19,778 nt of DNA from JAKSCF01 sp028279945 (GTDB lineage: Bacteria; Bacillota; Clostridia; Peptostreptococcales; JAAYPU01). The stretch spans positions 1 to 19,778 of the forward strand of contig JANQMT010000196.1 in the NCBI GenBank assembly GCA_028279945.1, read 5' to 3'. Under the pieces are notes generated by a model. The model had not been told where the DNA came from. It saw only the letters and a list, made by a program, of their open reading frames with translations, and ran no database searches. This document shows, in pieces, positions 7,924 to 16,272 of the stretch; the stretch's first letter is position 1, and the number at the start of each line of letters is the position of its first letter. Position numbers and translations under genes: made by a program.

Positions 7924-10344
7924 ATGATTCGAAAATTGGAAGAGATAGCGGTCAATGACATAGAAAACTTTGGCACAAAAGCTGTGAATCTTGGCTTACT
8001 GATTCAGAAGGATTTTAATGTACCAAAAGGCTATGCAATCAGTAAATCATTTACCAATAAGATTCGGAACAATGATTATAAGTTAGACCAAGAAGACAAA
8101 ATCATATTACAAGAGATATATAACCAAATGGGCCATACCCCAATTGCTGTCCGATCTTCAGCGATGTCCGAAGATACTGAAGGTACCAGCTTTGCAGGGC
8201 AATATGAAACTGTATTGGACATCAATGATTATGAAGCATATCTAAATGCAATCCAGATATGTATCAAGAGTTCTGACAAAGAAAATGTAACAGACTATGC
8301 AGATAAAATGCAGGTGTCCAACCATCATGAGATAGCATTAATCATTCAGACCATGATTACAGGAGAGACATCAGGTGTAATGTTTACAGCTGATCCTGTA
8401 ACAGGAAACCGGCAAAAGACCATCCTGAATGCAGCAAAAGGCTTAGGCAAGGGCGTTGTTGACGGCACATCCAAATTAGACCGTTATGTGATCACAGATC
8501 AAATCAGATCAGATAGAAGTGGACCGAAAAGCATGGTAGGGGATGATATGCTGTATGCATTGAAGCATTTAGGGGATCAGATTGCATCGTACTTTAAGGG
8601 TCCTCAAGATATAGAATGGACCATTAGAGATGATGAGATATTCATTCTTCAGAGTCGAGATATAACCACATTATACCCAGTTGATGAAGACTGCATGACC
8701 GATAATAAGCTTCATCTATATCTGTGTTACAACACAGTCATTCAAGGGATGAAGGAGCCTTTTACACCACTTGGGTATGAATTCTGGCGAGCTGCTTTTG
8801 CTGGTTATACCAGTATCTTTTACAATTTTAAACGGAAGATCAGAAAACCATCATGGATCAAATGCATTAATGGTCGAATCTACTATGATTTGACAGAAGT
8901 GCTGGGTCGAAGGCTGATTGGGAAGAATATCTTGAACAGCTTCAATGACAAAGATCCAGAATGTGGGCAGCTCCTTAAACAATTATATGGCAATTATAGA
9001 AGGACATTCTTAAAGCAAGGTGGTGTATTCAGATTATCCTATGGCATCATCAAGTGGGGAATGTCATTACAAAGCTTTGGCAAGATCAGTAAAAAAGACA
9101 TTAATAAAGCGTTAGAAGAAGCTTTAGATATAGGCAATGGTTATATTGATAAGTTAAAGGTAAGAATTACAAAGACCAGAACTTATCAGGATAAAGTTGA
9201 TTTGATGGAGGCTGTAACCGAAGAGCTGTTGACCTTAGGATTTCAACAGATCATGTACATTGCTTATGGACTGAAGGCCATTGAACGACAAATTAAATGG
9301 TTATCTGAGAAGTATCCGGATTTGGATTATAGCGTCCTCAAAAAAGCTGTCAACAACAATCCCACTACGGAAATGGGCATAGCGCTGTTGGAGATAGCTT
9401 CAGACGTAACATCTGGCAAGATAGATGAGCTTGAAACATCCAAAAAACTGTCTGAATTTCTAGAAAAATACGGACACCGCAGTGTATTGGATATCGATAT
9501 GGGTATCAAACGCTGGCATGAAGACCCTACGTATATCTTAGAGTTGATTAAGCTATACAGCGAAGAACGTCCTGCCGACAAATTAGAGATGATTTATGGG
9601 TATAGAAAAGATGCAAAGAAGCTGATAGACGATATCTACGACAAGGTATCCAATGATTATGGTGTCAAAAAAGCAGATAAGGTTGTGTTTGATCTGAACA
9701 ATTACAGAACACTGGCCGGACTAAGAGAGCAGCCAAAGTTTATCGCGGTAAAAGCATTATCTCTTTTAAGAGCTATGTTCATTGAAGTGGGTAAAGGCCT
9801 AGTATCAAAAGGGCTTTTGAATGCATCCGAAGATATTGCATTCTTATATATGGACGACCTATTAGCTTATGATAAGCTGGATTTAAAAGAGATTGTAGAA
9901 GCTAGAAAAGAAGCCTATAAGCATCAATTAAGCTATTCTGTAATACCAAGAATTATATTAAGTAATGGTGAAACTTATGTATATCCGACCATGGATCAGC
10001 AAGTAAGTGATGGTTTGAGAGGCGTGCCAATATCATCCGGCAAGGTAACCGGTACCGTAAGAATTATGGATCAACCGAATATCCGGCTGCTTCATGAAGG
10101 TGATATCATTGTAACGCATAATACCTACCCAAGCTGGACACCTTTATTTCCCCTTGCCAAAGGATTAATCATGGAAAGCGGCGGACCCATCTCCCATGGT
10201 GCAATTGTGGCAAGAGAGTTTGGTTTGCCTGGCATCGCAGGTGTATCCAATGCACTGATAGTACTTCAAGATGGCGATGTTGTCTGCATGGATGGTGCAA
10301 CAGGTGTCATTGAATGGATTAAGAAAGAAAGGGGTCAGGCCTGA
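7924..10344 (+). CDS. PEP synthase / rifampicin phosphotransferase-like enzyme
   Basis: This 806-residue cytoplasmic enzyme has the three-part layout of dikinase-type phosphotransferases. The ATP-grasp domain (PPDK_N, 1 to ~250) contains AVRSS near 76, SFAGQYETVL, GETSGVMFTADPVTG near 146 and IEWTIRDDEIFILQSR near 230. A long helical middle domain (~260-690) is followed by a PEP-utilising swivelling domain (~695-800) with GGPISHGAIVAREFGLPGI and phospho-carrier H758. Family chemistry is ATP-dependent phosphoryl transfer through this His to pyruvate (PpsA) or, in Rph enzymes, to rifampicin. There is no PEP/pyruvate TIM-barrel domain at the C-terminus as in full PpsA/PPDK, and the order ATP-middle-His matches Rph-like proteins. 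The middle domain sets the acceptor and I cannot read its specificity. The start follows AAAGGAGG by six bases. The final residues (RGQA) and stop come from a REP-like motif. Confidence 0.82.
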   Translation: MIRKLEEIAVNDIENFGTKAVNLGLLIQKDFNVPKGYAISKSFTNKIRNNDYKLDQEDKIILQEIYNQMGHTPIAVRSSAMSEDTEGTSFAGQYETVLDINDYEAYLNAIQICIKSSDKENVTDYADKMQVSNHHEIALIIQTMITGETSGVMFTADPVTGNRQKTILNAAKGLGKGVVDGTSKLDRYVITDQIRSDRSGPKSMVGDDMLYALKHLGDQIASYFKGPQDIEWTIRDDEIFILQSRDITTLYPVDEDCMTDNKLHLYLCYNTVIQGMKEPFTPLGYEFWRAAFAGYTSIFYNFKRKIRKPSWIKCINGRIYYDLTEVLGRRLIGKNILNSFNDKDPECGQLLKQLYGNYRRTFLKQGGVFRLSYGIIKWGMSLQSFGKISKKDINKALEEALDIGNGYIDKLKVRITKTRTYQDKVDLMEAVTEELLTLGFQQIMYIAYGLKAIERQIKWLSEKYPDLDYSVLKKAVNNNPTTEMGIALLEIASDVTSGKIDELETSKKLSEFLEKYGHRSVLDIDMGIKRWHEDPTYILELIKLYSEERPADKLEMIYGYRKDAKKLIDDIYDKVSNDYGVKKADKVVFDLNNYRTLAGLREQPKFIAVKALSLLRAMFIEVGKGLVSKGLLNASEDIAFLYMDDLLAYDKLDLKEIVEARKEAYKHQLSYSVIPRIILSNGETYVYPTMDQQVSDGLRGVPISSGKVTGTVRIMDQPNIRLLHEGDIIVTHNTYPSWTPLFPLAKGLIMESGGPISHGAIVAREFGLPGIAGVSNALIVLQDGDVVCMDGATGVIEWIKKERGQA

Positions 10345-10354
10345 CAAATTGACA
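10331..10354 (-). repeat. REP-like motif, copy 2 (inverted)
   Basis: This is the reverse complement of the motif at 282-305 with one mismatch in 24. Its core GTCAGGCCTGAC (10333-10344) is a perfect 12-base palindrome. It supplies the last codons and the TGA of the PEP-synthase-like gene. No transposase gene is next to this copy, so it behaves like a dispersed REP-like element. Confidence 0.65.
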
Positions 10355-10429
10355 AACTAAAAATATAAGCAGTGTAATTAAACCAATAATGTTCTTCGTA
10401 TAATTGAATAGAAATAAGTAACCAAATAA

Positions 10430-10481
10430 AATAATTCCATTTGTATAAACAATTGGAATTATTTTTATTGTCATAATTCCA
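10430..10481 (+). terminator. Probable terminator with an alternative hairpin
   Basis: Arm A AATAATTCCA (10430-10439) pairs perfectly with arm B TGGAATTATT (10454-10463), followed by TTTTATT. This is a likely terminator for the PEP-synthase-like gene. A third arm C, ATAATTCCA (10473-10481), is a direct repeat of arm A and can pair with the same arm B over nine bases, so the two hairpins exclude each other. The gap 10345-10639 holds no ORF I would call a gene and no convincing promoter for the RND operon. Confidence 0.55.
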
Positions 10482-10639
10482 TGTCCAATGGTTTGAATTG
10501 AAGCAATAATGGGTAAATATCTGATATTATTTTAATTTTATTTGAAAAATCTTTAATCATCATCATGCCTGGAGTTCTTTAACTTCTTAATATACTAATA
10601 AATTCTATAGGATATGTAATTTAGTAAGGAGTGTAAAAT

Positions 10640-13600
10640 ATGAAATTTAAGAAAAGTATGGATATATCTGAATTAAATATGAAAAGAAATATAATGGGAA
10701 AAATAGCTAAGCTTTTCATCGATAAATCTCAAATGGCTCTGTTGCTTATTATTCTTATTGTGAGCAGTGGGTTTATTAGCATTTCCAATTTACCAAAGGA
10801 GTCTCTTCCCGAGATAATATTTCCCAGAATAACCGTTCAAACTATTTATCCGGGAGCCAGCCCTGAAGACGTAGAGGATTTAGTAACTGACAAGTTAGAA
10901 TCAAAGCTCTCTGATTTGGAAGACTTGGATGAAATGGTATCCCAATCCAACTTTGGATCTTCCTCTATAATATTAACCTTTGTAGAGGGTACAGATATGG
11001 ATAAAAAGAAAATCGAGGTCGATAATAAGATTACTGAATTATCCTTTTCCGATGGCATACAAGAACCCGTTACCAGCATATTTAAAACCTCTGAAATTCC
11101 TCTTATGAATTTAAGTATTGCAGGAGATTATAGCATTTTTGACCTTACCCAGTTATCAGAAGACATTAAGGAAGCATTGGAGCGTATTGAGGGCGTGGAG
11201 GAAGTCAACTTATATGGTGATTTAGATAGGGAAATACATGTGGTTATCAATGAAACAAAGATGTTTCAATATGGTATAACTTCAACGGATATCCAAAATG
11301 CTATCAGTTCATTAAACATTGGTCTTCCCGTTGGAGAGATAGATTTAAGTGGTATGAGATTTAATCTTAGAGTGAATGAAAAAATTGCTACGGTAGAGTC
11401 TATTGAAAATATTGTGATTCTAACAACAAAAGGAGAAACCATTTTTGTTCGAGATGTGGCAGCTGTGCTCGATACCAGCGAACCCATCACTGAATATAAT
11501 AGGACATATCTTAACCAAGATGAAAATGAAGATATATTTCCATCGATTTTAGCAGAAGTAGTTAGAGAGAATGAAAGTGATGTTGTAGGAACCAGCAAAA
11601 GGGTTAAAGCATTTTTGGAAAGTCAGAGAGGGAGATTATACCCAGATGATATAGATATATATATTTCCAATGATACGGCAGAAGAAGTACAGAATGATTT
11701 GAATAATATCAGGGAAAGTGCTGTATCCGGATTGATTGCTGTAATCATTGTATTATTCATATTTATAGGCTTTAAAGAATCGTTAATTGTTTCTGTTACA
11801 ATACCCCTTTCTTTGCTGGCTACTTTGGGCTTGCTTAGCAGTTTTGGTATAACCTTAAATACATTTACAGTTTTAGGGCTTATAGTAGCCCTTGGTCTAT
11901 TGGTGGATAACTCTATTATCGTCATGGAGAATATAGATCGGCTAAGTAAAAAGGGTCTAGAGGCAAAGGAGGCATCTTTAGCTGGGACAAATCAGATAGG
12001 ATTTCCTATTTTAGCGTCTACATTAACAACCTTGGCAGCCTTCTTTCCACTAGCTATTTTGCCGGGTATACTGGGTGACTTTGTAAAAACAATTCCAAGA
12101 ACCATTATGATTGCTATTTCGGCTTCACTGCTGGTTTCAATTGCTATCACGCCAACGATTTACTCAAAATTTCTAAAGCATAAAAAGAGAAAAAAACAAA
12201 TATGGGAAACTATTAACGAAAAGAATAAAAACATTTTTATCATTTTATTAATAGGCACTCTCAGTTATTATGCCTTTTCCGGAAGTGGCGACTCTCCTTT
12301 ATTAGCTGTTGCTGCGGCTTTATTTTTCAGCTCAATAATGGCCTACAAAAAGTTGAGGCCTAAAGGGAAGACCCAAGAAGAAAGTAAAATGGTTAAGGTA
12401 TATAAAAATATTATAGCAGGAATTATTGAGAACGGAAAAAAGAAAGCCCTTATTATATTCATTGGAATCCTAGTTTTTACCAGCAGTTTAGGATTATTTG
12501 TGATTGGGGCAGTTAAGGTATCATTTTTTCCTGACAACGAGCCTGAAAGTATGACAATAACCATAGATACGCCAGGTGGAACCACTTTGGAAGAAACGGC
12601 GGAAATTGTAGAAAAAGTACAGAGCCTTCTTGTAAAATCTCCAGATATTAGTATTTTCAATACAACAATTGGCGGGAATGAAATTGATAAAGCAGTCATT
12701 AATGCTTCATTTGTAGATAAGGAAAAAATAAATAAGGATGGCTTTGATATTGTCAATGAAACCGAAAGAGCCATGAAAAAAATACCCGGAGCACAGATTA
12801 TAGTAAGTGGTGTAGCTACCGGCGGACCAACAGGAAAACCAATCAATATAAAACTATTTGGTGAGGATTTAGAGGCTTCAAAGGAAGTTGCGGAGAAATA
12901 TGGGGAAATCTTAGAGGATATAGACGGCGTATATAACATCGATATATCTGCAAAAGATGGCGTACCTCAATTATATATTAATATTAAAGAAAAAAAAGCC
13001 CAAACTTTAGGTCTGACAGCGACTCATATAGCTTTACAACTACGTGGCAAGGTAGATGGCATAACAGCCGCAACCATAAAGGATGGTCGTGAAGAAATCG
13101 ATGTCATAATAAAAATAGATGAAATGAGTCTTAAAGACATCAGTCAGATTGAAAGGCTTTATATCAATACACCTTCCGGAGAACTAATTCCTCTTAGAAG
13201 TGTAGCAGTATTAGAAGAATTAAGAGGTGTATCAAGCATTAAACATGAAGACAGAAAACGTGTCATTGAAATTGAAGCCGATTTAAGAAAAGGGTTTAAT
13301 ATCAATGATGTGATGAATACCTTCGATGCAAAATCTGCTGCCTATGTTTTACCGGAAGATATTCAAGTTGCTTACGGCGGTGATGTGGAAGGGATACAAG
13401 AGAATTTTGCAAACTTAATACAGAGTATGATATTAGCAGTATTTCTAGTATTTATAATCTTAACCATACAGTTTAGTTCAATCGTGCAACCTTTTGTTAT
13501 CTTATCTACAGTTCCAATGGCACTTATAGGTGTTATATGGGGGTTGGCCTTAACCAATAATGATTTTGGATTTTATTCCTTTATGGGGTTAGTAGCTTTA

Positions 13601-13915
13601 GTAGGTATTGCAGTAAACAACGCGATCATTTTAATCGACTATATGAATTATTTAAGGAAGGAAGGGAAAGACCTGATTTCTGCCATTAAGGAAGCAGGTG
13701 CTGTAAGGTTTAATCCCGTATTGGCTACAACCATGACAACTGTTAGTGGTGTATTACCACTTGCATTTAAGGAACGATACTATGCTCAGTTTAGCTTTGC
13801 ATTAATCTTTGGACTTTTGGTAACCACAATATTAACATTAATATTTATTCCTGTTACCTACTCTATTATTGAGGGTTATAAGTTAAAAAGAGTTAAAAAT
13901 AAAATGTCAATTTAG
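10640..13915 (+). CDS. RND-family efflux permease (AcrB/HAE1-like)
   Basis: This 1091-residue inner-membrane transporter has the duplicated RND layout. TM1 (about 32-52) is followed by a first large extracytoplasmic loop starting LPKESLPEIIFPRITVQTIYPGASPEDVE, a block of TM segments (about 355-520), a second TM1-equivalent after GIIENGKKKALIIF, a second loop (PGGTTLEETAE, GVATGGPTGKPINIKLFG) and a terminal TM block. It should export a hydrophobic or amphiphilic substrate using the ion gradient. In TM4 the motif is GLLVDNSIIVMENI, with D423 followed by N424 where AcrB has D407-D408. In TM10 the AcrB K940 position is N993 (GIAVNNAIILIDY). The start follows AAGGAG by eight bases. The adaptor gene begins 21 bases after the stop. 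This gene order, permease before adaptor, is the reverse of acrAB. Confidence 0.93.
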   Translation: MKFKKSMDISELNMKRNIMGKIAKLFIDKSQMALLLIILIVSSGFISISNLPKESLPEIIFPRITVQTIYPGASPEDVEDLVTDKLESKLSDLEDLDEMVSQSNFGSSSIILTFVEGTDMDKKKIEVDNKITELSFSDGIQEPVTSIFKTSEIPLMNLSIAGDYSIFDLTQLSEDIKEALERIEGVEEVNLYGDLDREIHVVINETKMFQYGITSTDIQNAISSLNIGLPVGEIDLSGMRFNLRVNEKIATVESIENIVILTTKGETIFVRDVAAVLDTSEPITEYNRTYLNQDENEDIFPSILAEVVRENESDVVGTSKRVKAFLESQRGRLYPDDIDIYISNDTAEEVQNDLNNIRESAVSGLIAVIIVLFIFIGFKESLIVSVTIPLSLLATLGLLSSFGITLNTFTVLGLIVALGLLVDNSIIVMENIDRLSKKGLEAKEASLAGTNQIGFPILASTLTTLAAFFPLAILPGILGDFVKTIPRTIMIAISASLLVSIAITPTIYSKFLKHKKRKKQIWETINEKNKNIFIILLIGTLSYYAFSGSGDSPLLAVAAALFFSSIMAYKKLRPKGKTQEESKMVKVYKNIIAGIIENGKKKALIIFIGILVFTSSLGLFVIGAVKVSFFPDNEPESMTITIDTPGGTTLEETAEIVEKVQSLLVKSPDISIFNTTIGGNEIDKAVINASFVDKEKINKDGFDIVNETERAMKKIPGAQIIVSGVATGGPTGKPINIKLFGEDLEASKEVAEKYGEILEDIDGVYNIDISAKDGVPQLYINIKEKKAQTLGLTATHIALQLRGKVDGITAATIKDGREEIDVIIKIDEMSLKDISQIERLYINTPSGELIPLRSVAVLEELRGVSSIKHEDRKRVIEIEADLRKGFNINDVMNTFDAKSAAYVLPEDIQVAYGGDVEGIQENFANLIQSMILAVFLVFIILTIQFSSIVQPFVILSTVPMALIGVIWGLALTNNDFGFYSFMGLVALVGIAVNNAIILIDYMNYLRKEGKDLISAIKEAGAVRFNPVLATTMTTVSGVLPLAFKERYYAQFSFALIFGLLVTTILTLIFIPVTYSIIEGYKLKRVKNKMSI

Positions 13916-13936
13916 ATAATAAAGGGAGTGAAAAAG

Positions 13937-15028
13937 ATGAGAAAGCTATTGGTTGTTATTTTAATAAATGCTATGATTATAGTCGGGTGCGGTACCCAAA
14001 ACAATAATAGAGTAACTGAAGATATAACCGAGGGAATACCCGTATCTTCAAGGGAAGTGAAGATATCACCCGTATCGGAGAAAATTTTAACCCTTGGAGA
14101 AATACAAGCCGCAACCTCTATAAGTGTCATGACCGGCGGCAGGGGTGATGTAAGAGAAGTTTATGTTAAACCTGGAGATATGGTTAGTAAAGGAGCAGTG
14201 CTTTTAAAACTGGATAGTGATGCTCTAAGAAGCAGCTTTAATGCACAAGAAAGCCAGCTCAGAACACAGCGTGATAATTTGGAAATTCAATACAATGACC
14301 TTGCAAGAACATTTAGACAAAAGGAAATTCTCTTTAATGAGGGAGGGATTTCTAAGACAGAGTATGATAATTTATCCTCTGAACTGGAAAGGACAAAAAA
14401 GAAATATGATGATTCGGTTGCCAATTATAATAATCAAGTAAAAATATTAAGTGAAGACATAGCAGATCGAAGCATAACAAGCCCCATATCCGGTAAAGTT
14501 GCAGCCGTATATGTCGAAAAAAATGAATCCGTTGAAAATGAAATTGCTGTAGAAATTATTGATGATAATGCTATGATAGCTCAAACAATGGTAACGGCAG
14601 ATCAGGTGGAACAATTAAAAATTAATGATAAGACATATATATATCCTGATGGAGATTATAGTTACCCTATTGAAGGAAGAATTACAGTCCTCAATGAAAT
14701 AGCAGAGGAAAGTACAGGTTTATACGAAGTGGAAATCGCTATAGGAGATACAGACTTTGCGCTGCGTTCCGGAGAATATGCTGAGATAGAATTTATTGTG
14801 GATGAGCGTGAAGTACCCATAATACCTAAAAAGGCTGTAAAACGAGTAGGTCAAGATAACTTTGTATTTGTTATTCGTGATAAAATTGTATCGGAACGAA
14901 AAGTGGTTGTCGGGATCACCCAGGGTGAAAACATAGAAGTCATCAGCGGACTATCATCAGGAGAAGTTATTGTTGATCGTGGAAGGGCATTTGTTAAAGA
15001 TGGAGATGTCGTCAATGTAATAGAATAG
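13937..15028 (+). CDS. RND efflux membrane-fusion (adaptor) lipoprotein
   Basis: This 363-residue adaptor begins at ATG 13937, eight bases after AAAGGGAG; a GTG nine bases upstream abuts the ribosome site and is unlikely. A lipoprotein signal (MRKLLVVILINAMIIVGC) places the lipidated Cys at 18. The family modules then follow: a first lipoyl half (GDVREVYVKPGDMVSKG), an alpha-helical hairpin (about residues 95-175, starting ESQLRTQRDNLEIQYNDL), a second lipoyl half (ITSPISGKVAAVYVEKNESVENE), a beta-barrel domain, and a membrane-proximal domain (AVKRVGQDNFVFVI...GLSSGEVIVDRG). It would link the permease to the cell envelope. No TolC-type channel is present, as expected for a monoderm host. No clear intrinsic terminator follows. 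Confidence 0.92.
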   Translation: MRKLLVVILINAMIIVGCGTQNNNRVTEDITEGIPVSSREVKISPVSEKILTLGEIQAATSISVMTGGRGDVREVYVKPGDMVSKGAVLLKLDSDALRSSFNAQESQLRTQRDNLEIQYNDLARTFRQKEILFNEGGISKTEYDNLSSELERTKKKYDDSVANYNNQVKILSEDIADRSITSPISGKVAAVYVEKNESVENEIAVEIIDDNAMIAQTMVTADQVEQLKINDKTYIYPDGDYSYPIEGRITVLNEIAEESTGLYEVEIAIGDTDFALRSGEYAEIEFIVDEREVPIIPKKAVKRVGQDNFVFVIRDKIVSERKVVVGITQGENIEVISGLSSGEVIVDRGRAFVKDGDVVNVIE

Positions 15029-15074
15029 AAAAAGAAAATCTTGTTTATTTAATTTCAGAATAATCAATAAAATA

Positions 15075-15104
15075 TTGACATATAATAAGTAATTCTGATA
15101 TAAT
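15075..15104 (+). promoter_or_regulatory. Sigma-A promoter of the BMC operon
   Basis: A perfect -35 TTGACA (15075-15080) and a perfect -10 TATAAT (15099-15104) are separated by 18 bases. Transcription would start near 15111, just before the antiterminator leader. It is the strongest promoter match in the window. Confidence 0.85.
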
Positions 15105-15125
15105 CGAAAAAACAAGTAAATATTC

Positions 15126-15161
15126 AAATGCAAAGGCGTATTTGATTGAGCGATGAAGCTT
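15126..15161 (+). promoter_or_regulatory. ANTAR-type dual-hairpin antiterminator site
   Basis: Hairpin P1 has a six-pair stem AAATGC/GTATTT (one G-U) around the hexaloop AAAGGC (15132-15137). Hairpin P2 has the stem GAGC/GCTT (one G-U) around the hexaloop GATGAA (15152-15157), four bases later. ANTAR proteins such as EutV bind paired hexaloop hairpins with A at loop position 1 and G at position 4. P1 fits both; P2 has G1 instead of A1 but keeps G4 and matches the AGC-loop-GCU form closely. P2 overlaps the 5' arm of the terminator at 15156, so protein-stabilised P2 would prevent termination. No ANTAR gene is in the window. Confidence 0.72.
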
Positions 15162-15207
15162 TTATGTACTGTCTATAATAATAGGCAGCTACATGAAAGC
15201 TTTTTTT
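15156..15207 (+). terminator. Leader (attenuator) terminator of the BMC operon
   Basis: A 21-pair stem runs from 15156-15176 to 15181-15202, with a four-base AATA loop, one bulged C (15189) and two G-U wobbles. It ends in seven T residues (15201-15207). It sits ~160 bases before eutJ and after the promoter, so it is a premature terminator and not the end of the efflux operon alone. The remaining leader (15208-15366) holds only a 23-codon ATG frame at 15233-15304 without a well-placed ribosome site. Confidence 0.85.
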
Positions 15208-15366
15208 GTTATTTAGGAAAGTGCACTAATATATGAATGAAAACGACAAAGTTGTATCTAGAAGTAAAGATGCACCAATTATATTCTTAAGATGTATGGC
15301 ATAACCGTAAAAAATATAATATGAATACATTTTTATCTTTTTTAGAATTATATTTGGGGGAGAAGA

Positions 15367-16272
15367 ATGGATATATTTAAGAGCGTAGATAAACTAATAG
15401 CGGATTTTGAAAACGTTATTGAAAATCCGATTATTCCTCAAAACAAGAATAAGTTGCTCGTCGGAGTAGATCTTGGGACGGCTTATATTGTAATCACAGT
15501 ATTGGATGAACACAAAATCCCCATAGCCGGCGCATATAAATTCGCCCAAGTAGTTAAAGATGGTTTAGTTGTAGACTATTTAGGTGCCTTGGATATCGTA
15601 AAGCAATTAAAAAGGGAAATCGAAAACAAATTGGGGTGTGATTTGGTTAGGGCTGCTGTAGCCATTCCCCCGGGAACGACGCCCAATGATACAAGGTTTA
15701 TTAAAAATGTCGTTCAGGACGCCGGATTTGAAGTTACTAATGTGGTGGATGAGCCGACGGCTGCAAACGCAGTTTTGGGAGTAAAAAATGGGGTTGTTGT
15801 CGATATTGGAGGAGGAACCACAGGACTGGCGATTATGCAGGATGGAAAAATTATTCGTGTAGCGGATGAGCCAACCGGTGGGACGCAATGTACTCTGGTG
15901 GTTGCAGGAACCTATAAGATATCTTTTGAAGAAGCCGAGAAGGTAAAAAAAGATCCTCAAAAACAGAAAGAAATCGCAAATCTATTAAAACCGGTAGCTC
16001 AAAAAATTGCGAAAATTATAGAAAAGTATCTTCCAAAAGAAAGCGTTGAAGAAATATATTTGGTAGGAGGTACCAGCTGTATTCAGAGCATTGAGAAAGT
16101 GATTGAAGATGAATTGAAGGTGAAAACTGTCAAACCTAAGAATCCCATTTTTGTAACGCCTATCGGAATTGCGATGCATTGTATCCCAACGGGCAGCAAC
16201 GATGAAACAGACGGAAAGCCGGAGATATCTCAAGTCAATAGGAAAGGGGTTGAGGACAGTAATGGATATTGA
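15367..16272 (+). CDS. eutJ: EutJ-like actin/Hsp70-fold ATPase of the BMC operon
   Basis: This 301-residue protein has the ASKHA nucleotide-binding motifs: phosphate-1 loop VGVDLGTAYIVITVLD (~33-48), phosphate-2 VVDIGGGTTGLAI (~143-155) and adenosine motif YLVGGTSCIQSIEKVI (~235-250). The AIPPGTT and VVDEPTAANAVLG segments are typical of the EutJ/MreB/DnaK group. EutJ is proposed to be a chaperone-like factor for microcompartment enzymes or their reactivation; the exact role is not proven in the family. The ATG follows GGGGGAGAAGA and is the first gene after the attenuator leader. Its 3' end overlaps the next shell gene by 11 bases. A ~30-residue N-terminal extension precedes the ATPase core. 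Confidence 0.9.
   Translation: MDIFKSVDKLIADFENVIENPIIPQNKNKLLVGVDLGTAYIVITVLDEHKIPIAGAYKFAQVVKDGLVVDYLGALDIVKQLKREIENKLGCDLVRAAVAIPPGTTPNDTRFIKNVVQDAGFEVTNVVDEPTAANAVLGVKNGVVVDIGGGTTGLAIMQDGKIIRVADEPTGGTQCTLVVAGTYKISFEEAEKVKKDPQKQKEIANLLKPVAQKIAKIIEKYLPKESVEEIYLVGGTSCIQSIEKVIEDELKVKTVKPKNPIFVTPIGIAMHCIPTGSNDETDGKPEISQVNRKGVEDSNGY

Noticed and set aside
282..10354. The inverted motif pair as the two ends of one composite transposon
   Set aside because: The interior holds unrelated ordinary genes, only one transposase fragment lies outside the span, and no target-site duplication is visible. A dispersed REP-like repeat fits better.
10345..10639. A promoter for the RND operon
   Set aside because: The region is AT rich with several weak -10-like boxes, but none has a -35 at proper spacing.
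12343..12939. 198-codon open frame on the minus strand inside the RND permease
   Set aside because: It is fully antisense to a clearly conserved gene, has a Ser/Pro/Ile-rich low-complexity product and no ribosome site or family match.
13928..13936. GTG start for the RND adaptor and ATG 19304 start for the BMC-H gene
   Set aside because: Both lie too close to their ribosome sites (0 and 2 bases). The next in-frame ATGs have normal 8-base spacing.
15029..15366. Cobalamin riboswitch ahead of the BMC operon
   Set aside because: PduS suggested B12 control, but I saw no B12-box-like motif or the needed multi-stem structure. The leader is fully explained by the dual hairpin and terminator.
16169..16261. 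Longer start for the permuted BMC-H gene inside eutJ
   Set aside because: No ribosome site, 93 bases of overlap with eutJ coding, and a product unlike BMC proteins. ATG 16262 has GAGG at good spacing.
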